From the NCBI GenBank assembly GCA_002633005.1, contig NMRA01000002.1:695733-759732 (forward strand): a DNA stretch of 64,000 nucleotides, read 5' to 3'. The notes beneath the pieces are model-generated. The model was not told the DNA's origin. It made no database searches and saw only the letters and a list, made by a program, of their open reading frames with translations. The position numbers were made by a program, and so were the translations under genes. Below are positions 60,455 to 64,000 of this stretch, in pieces. Numbering within the stretch: position 1 is the stretch's first letter; every line of letters begins with the position of its first letter. Origin of the DNA: Phoronis australis. Taxonomy: Eukaryota > Phoronida > Phoronidae.

Positions 60455-62250
60455 TGTTTTAGGGCTTCCTGGTTGACATTTGCTTAATCACCACTTGGCG
60501 GCGCTAGTAGTTAGCGGTAACAGCGAACTCACAAATGAACTCTCCTATTCTATACTCGGAGTCCTATACTACTGCACTCCTTGATAACACCAATCACAGT
60601 AAGGAGAGAAAAAAATAAAAGCTGCAGAATAGCAGTGTTTTTGTTTCTCTTGTCGCGTCCGCAAGGAATGTGCCCCGGGCCCCAAATCTGCCTGTTTCGT
60701 ACTGAACTTCCACTCCGCAAAGTCATCCAGAACAATGTTATCTTTACTACAATTTAAGGTTAAGTAAGGCCTGGAAACTGGTAAGTTTTGACTTATTTTG
60801 GAGCATCATATCTCAGAAATAGCAGATTATATACTCACATGGAACTTAAACTAAGTTTTGCACTAAGACAAGACAATGTTAAGCGATGCTTTAATACTGG
60901 CCCACTTTTGCATGAGCTGCTATCAAAATTAGGACTTTATGATTTTTGTGAAAAAACATGCATACAATGAAAACGAATTGATAATGAAAAGGATTTTTAT
61001 CAACTGTCATGCGTTTGCAATGGTTGTTTTGTGATGATTATAACTTGTTTACTAATTTCTGATTTACTAAAAGGACATGGTCACGTGATTCAACTACATA
61101 TACTGGGACAGATTGGTATAACTTCAAAATCAATTTCTACAGGGTTTATACCTTTAGAAATATATGCGTTCAGCGAGATAAAAGAACACTCTAGTCCAGA
61201 AAAACCTTCAAAACGAGCCAAACGCTCTTCCACTAAGCCAAATCCCACGCGATAAATAGCAGAATCTTTTAAGCGTATTATAATCGCACGGCAAAAATTG
61301 TCGATTTGTAATATAATCACAAAACATAACGAATTTTGTTGTTTCATAGCTCTGGTGAAAGCTAGTAAATTCAGAAACCCTATCCACTCAACAATATTTA
61401 TGAAAAGCGCTTGGAACGCGAAAAACAGTCTAAAATGTATTATTCAAAGTGATTCTCTGCCACTGAAACAAAATTCAACCTCTGTACCAGGTATTTTTAA
61501 GGTTTGTAACCATTTTGAATTTATGTTGATGTCAAAGCATTTTTTATTTTGAAATTTAAAAAAAACAACCTGTCAACTGCATGCCACTTTGTCGATTTTC
61601 TCCCACAAGGCAAAGCATGTGTCCTTATTTGGCATGGCCACACATAAAAGTAACGCATTACCTTTATGTGGAAAATGTGACCTTTGACCTTTGATGTAAA
61701 CAAAACAATGGCCACTTCAAGAAGCAACCAGTTCGATTAGGTGGTAATTAATGTATGTCCCAACTGTCTAAATTTAGTTATAAAGGTATCCTAATATTCA
61801 ACTCTAAAATGCACTTGTAGGTCTTTTAGGGAAATTGCTTGCATCAGTGTCTGGCCTCATGCTGTGCTGTCGACGTCAGATTCGGAATGCGATCACACGT
61901 ATCCACCATATCCATCTTGTTAGGCAGCTATTTGTCGAATGACTGTGAGTGCATGCTCGCATTTATCATAAATGGGGGGGATGGGAGGGGAGGAGATTGG
62001 GGAGACCGAGATGACTACAGAGTTTTCCTAAACACAGAAAAATCAGGAACCCCAACTGGGAATCGATATCTGTGCAATTACTATTTACAGCCAACTGTTC
62101 AGTCATACATCCCGTGAGCGGCGTTTCGACTTTTTCACACGGGAATTAGACAACTATATATACAATCAGCAATTGACCAGTATGTGTTAATTAGATATAG
62201 TAAATATATAGACGCTGAGGTTGGCCAGTAATGAAATATATCAAATAAAC
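60455..62250. other. No supported gene
   Basis: Overlapping short frames on both strands (60.55-61.55 kb) look mildly protein-like but have no family match or splice consistency. A promoter for the minus-strand THAP gene would lie at the left edge. Confidence 0.3.
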
Positions 62251-62372
62251 AAAGAAAAATCAGGAACCCCAAATGGGAATCGAACCAAAGATTTCCTCAG
62301 TAGCTCAGTGGTGAGAGCACTAGATCGGCAATCGAACCACAGGTCTCTAGATTGCCGGTCTAGTGCTCATCA
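62036..62372. repeat. tRNA-related SINE fragments with duplicated block and hairpin
   Basis: GAAAAATCAGGAACCCCAA-TGGGAATCGA occurs at about 62036 and 62252. On the minus strand the second copy ends in a B box, GGTTCGATTCC. On the plus strand an A-box region, TAGCTCAGTGGTGAGAGCA, sits at 62301-62319. It leads into a 19-bp hairpin (GAGCACTAGATCGGCAATC at 62315-62333 against 62350-62368). A rearranged pol III-type SINE. Confidence 0.5.
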
Positions 62373-62752
62373 AAATAGGTCAATTGCCTGCACAGCCTCC
62401 CAAACAAAGTTGAGCAAAAATCTTATTCAAATCAAATGGAAACATTTTGTTACGAATGCATACAATAAATTTACACTGAGAAGCAAGATATCTGAAGGAA
62501 ACTGTGACCTAATCATCGAATAAATACTTTTATTGACACAACTGTCTGCTCTCAGCGCTCCTCGATTCTTCCTTCTCCCCTAAAAAGTTCTTAGCTCAAG
62601 TTCAGCAAATCAGCCACTTCACCAAATTCAGTTTCAGTTGTTATTTTCCGGTGCTACGGTCGACGGAGGAAATATTCCTATCACTATTCCCATTGCAAAG
62701 CTAAGAAACGAAAGAATAGACCTAGAAAATTAAGATTTTCATCGAATCTTAT

Positions 62753-63085
62753 AGGAGAATGCCACCCAAAAACAAACTATTTTGTATCAGTTTAGATCGA
62801 GTAGATCCACTCGATAACAGCAAGTACAGTTCTTTTACCTGACACCTTACAGCAGTCGGAGGAGTTGAAATTAACAAATGGCGTCTCAGATTCGAACGCA
62901 GTCTGCTCAGCAGTTCATAACACGCTTACTGGTATTGTTGGGCTATAGATTTGAAAAAGTTGGGAGCAACGGGAAAACGCCGTTATGGGTCAATACACGG
63001 AATAATGTCGAGTGGGATATCACTTCATCTACGCCAATCGGGGTACGTTTTGTATTTATCCCACCCAAAACCGAGATTTGATAAA
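62753..63085 (-). repeat. Dispersed repeat family E, copy 2
   Basis: Reverse-complement partner of 10745-11096. AGGAGAATGCCACCCAAAAA, GTATCAGTTTAGATCGAGTA, CTGACACCTTACAGCAGTCG and GCAGTTCATAACACGCTTAC match in order. The open frames over it derive from the repeat. Confidence 0.65.
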
Positions 63086-63983
63086 GGTTTCTCCAGCGTG
63101 CAAGTGCATTTCATGGAGAAAATGTGTATTGTGTCGTACCATTGCTGGGTACGTAGTTGTGAGGCACATACTGAGTATAAGCCTCAGCATCAAATTGTGA
63201 CCGTGATAATGAATGTGATTGCAGTAATTAATTTTTCAAATCGGTAAATGACCACTTTTAACGCTACGCGCTCTCCTATTTTTAACGCGCCCGCCGATCT
63301 GCGCAACTTAGCGAAGGATTGCCGAGGAAGCAGTTTGATTACAGGAGTATTTGGTCGAGTTCGAAAACAACAAAGACATCGACGGCCTCCTAAGGTGCCC
63401 CTCTATGCGCAAAAGGTACTTTGATTTTTTGATTAGAGGGAAGCGTGATTCGCTGAAAAGCTTCTGGCGTATGAAGCACCTATAGAATCTTCACCGTCTC
63501 AAAGACCGGTCGAGACGGTGGTCACTGCATACCTACAAGCATGCATTGATCGTAGTCTTTATTATCGGATACCTCAATACATGAACGCACCAAAAAGACC
63601 ATGAACTGTTACCAGTGTACACGAACTCAACTCCAGCTAGCTAGACAGCTGCATGTTTGCTATGCTGTCCAATCTTCGTTTAGGCACGGGTATGTCAATT
63701 ATGCATACATTTTAAGAATGAACAAGGAGCAGTAACATCATCGTGGTTTCAAAATGAAACTTAGGCTTACTGAACATTTTCTGTCTTAAACATTTTAAAG
63801 TGGACCGGTTGCTTTTACGATTGCATGATTCTAGAACTAGTCCTTCTGTTGGTTTCAAGTAACGGGTGGTAGCCAAAAGATGTCGCCGCGAGTTTGACGT
63901 ACAGTAAACCTGACTAGTCTTACTATCCTTTTAGTGAAACGTGACTTCACATTATACAGGCACGTAGGAAGGCAAAAATTATT
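63086..63983. other. No feature seen (right edge)
   Basis: No exon, RNA gene or repeat recognised. Confidence 0.35.
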
Positions 63984-63999
63984 GGGGGGGGGGGGGGGG
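63984..63999 (+). repeat. Poly-G run of 16 at window end
   Basis: Sixteen consecutive G. It may be a genuine homopolymer or a sequencing-read or contig-end artefact. Confidence 0.7.
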
Positions 64000-64000
64000 A

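Noticed and set aside
60550-61552. Mildly protein-like frames on both strands
   Set aside because: No recognisable motifs, no consistent splice junctions, and mutual overlap.
62878-63247. Several overlapping plus-strand frames of 62-98 codons
   Set aside because: They lie mostly on dispersed repeat E, whose other copy at 10.9 kb has no corresponding frame.

Overview
The window reads as nuclear DNA of an animal with a compact-to-medium invertebrate genome. It is AT-leaning, coding sequence is sparse and split by GT-AG introns, AATAAA signals follow the stop codons, and most of the rest is decayed transposons, fold-back MITEs, tRNA-derived SINE fragments and short tandem repeats. There are no operons, Shine-Dalgarno sites, rRNA genes or CRISPR arrays. 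The main gene resembles vertebrate synaptotagmin-15 strongly, which points to a bilaterian, plausibly a non-vertebrate deuterostome or a lophotrochozoan. I cannot place the species.

Layout: 0.3-1.5 kb holds a Penelope-like retroelement remnant with a GIY-YIG endonuclease tail. It is flanked by inverted ~220-bp arms that each carry a hammerhead-like fold, and a 141-bp MITE sits inside it. From 1.6 to 28 kb I see no convincing multi-exon gene, only dispersed repeats (MITE copies, an 8-9 kb direct repeat pair, a 10.9 kb repeat with an inverted partner at 62.9 kb, a 17.1 kb fold-back, an LTR-like stretch at 24 kb) and one possible short first exon at 4.05 kb.

28.07-51.84 kb (+) is a synaptotagmin-15-like gene in seven coding exons. 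All splice phases agree, and the exons join into exactly 1200 nt (399 codons plus stop). Its first intron is 12.2 kb and carries a dead LINE reverse transcriptase, three large fold-back elements, and tandem repeats. Later introns carry tRNA-like fragments, a 69-bp tandem repeat, a degenerate ~24-bp repeat and a GC hairpin. Candidate polyadenylation signals lie at 52.57 and 52.72 kb.

56.73-57.32 kb (+) is an apparently intronless 195-residue charged, coiled-coil-prone protein that I do not recognise. 59.23-60.45 kb (-) is a three-exon THAP-domain gene that looks broken: a zinc ligand is replaced, a stop codon precedes the first splice donor, and a frameshift follows the junction. The last 4 kb hold repeats, including a tRNA-like SINE fragment with a 19-bp hairpin. 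The genes are not obviously linked in function; synaptotagmin-15 is the only one with a recognisable cellular role (C2-domain membrane trafficking).
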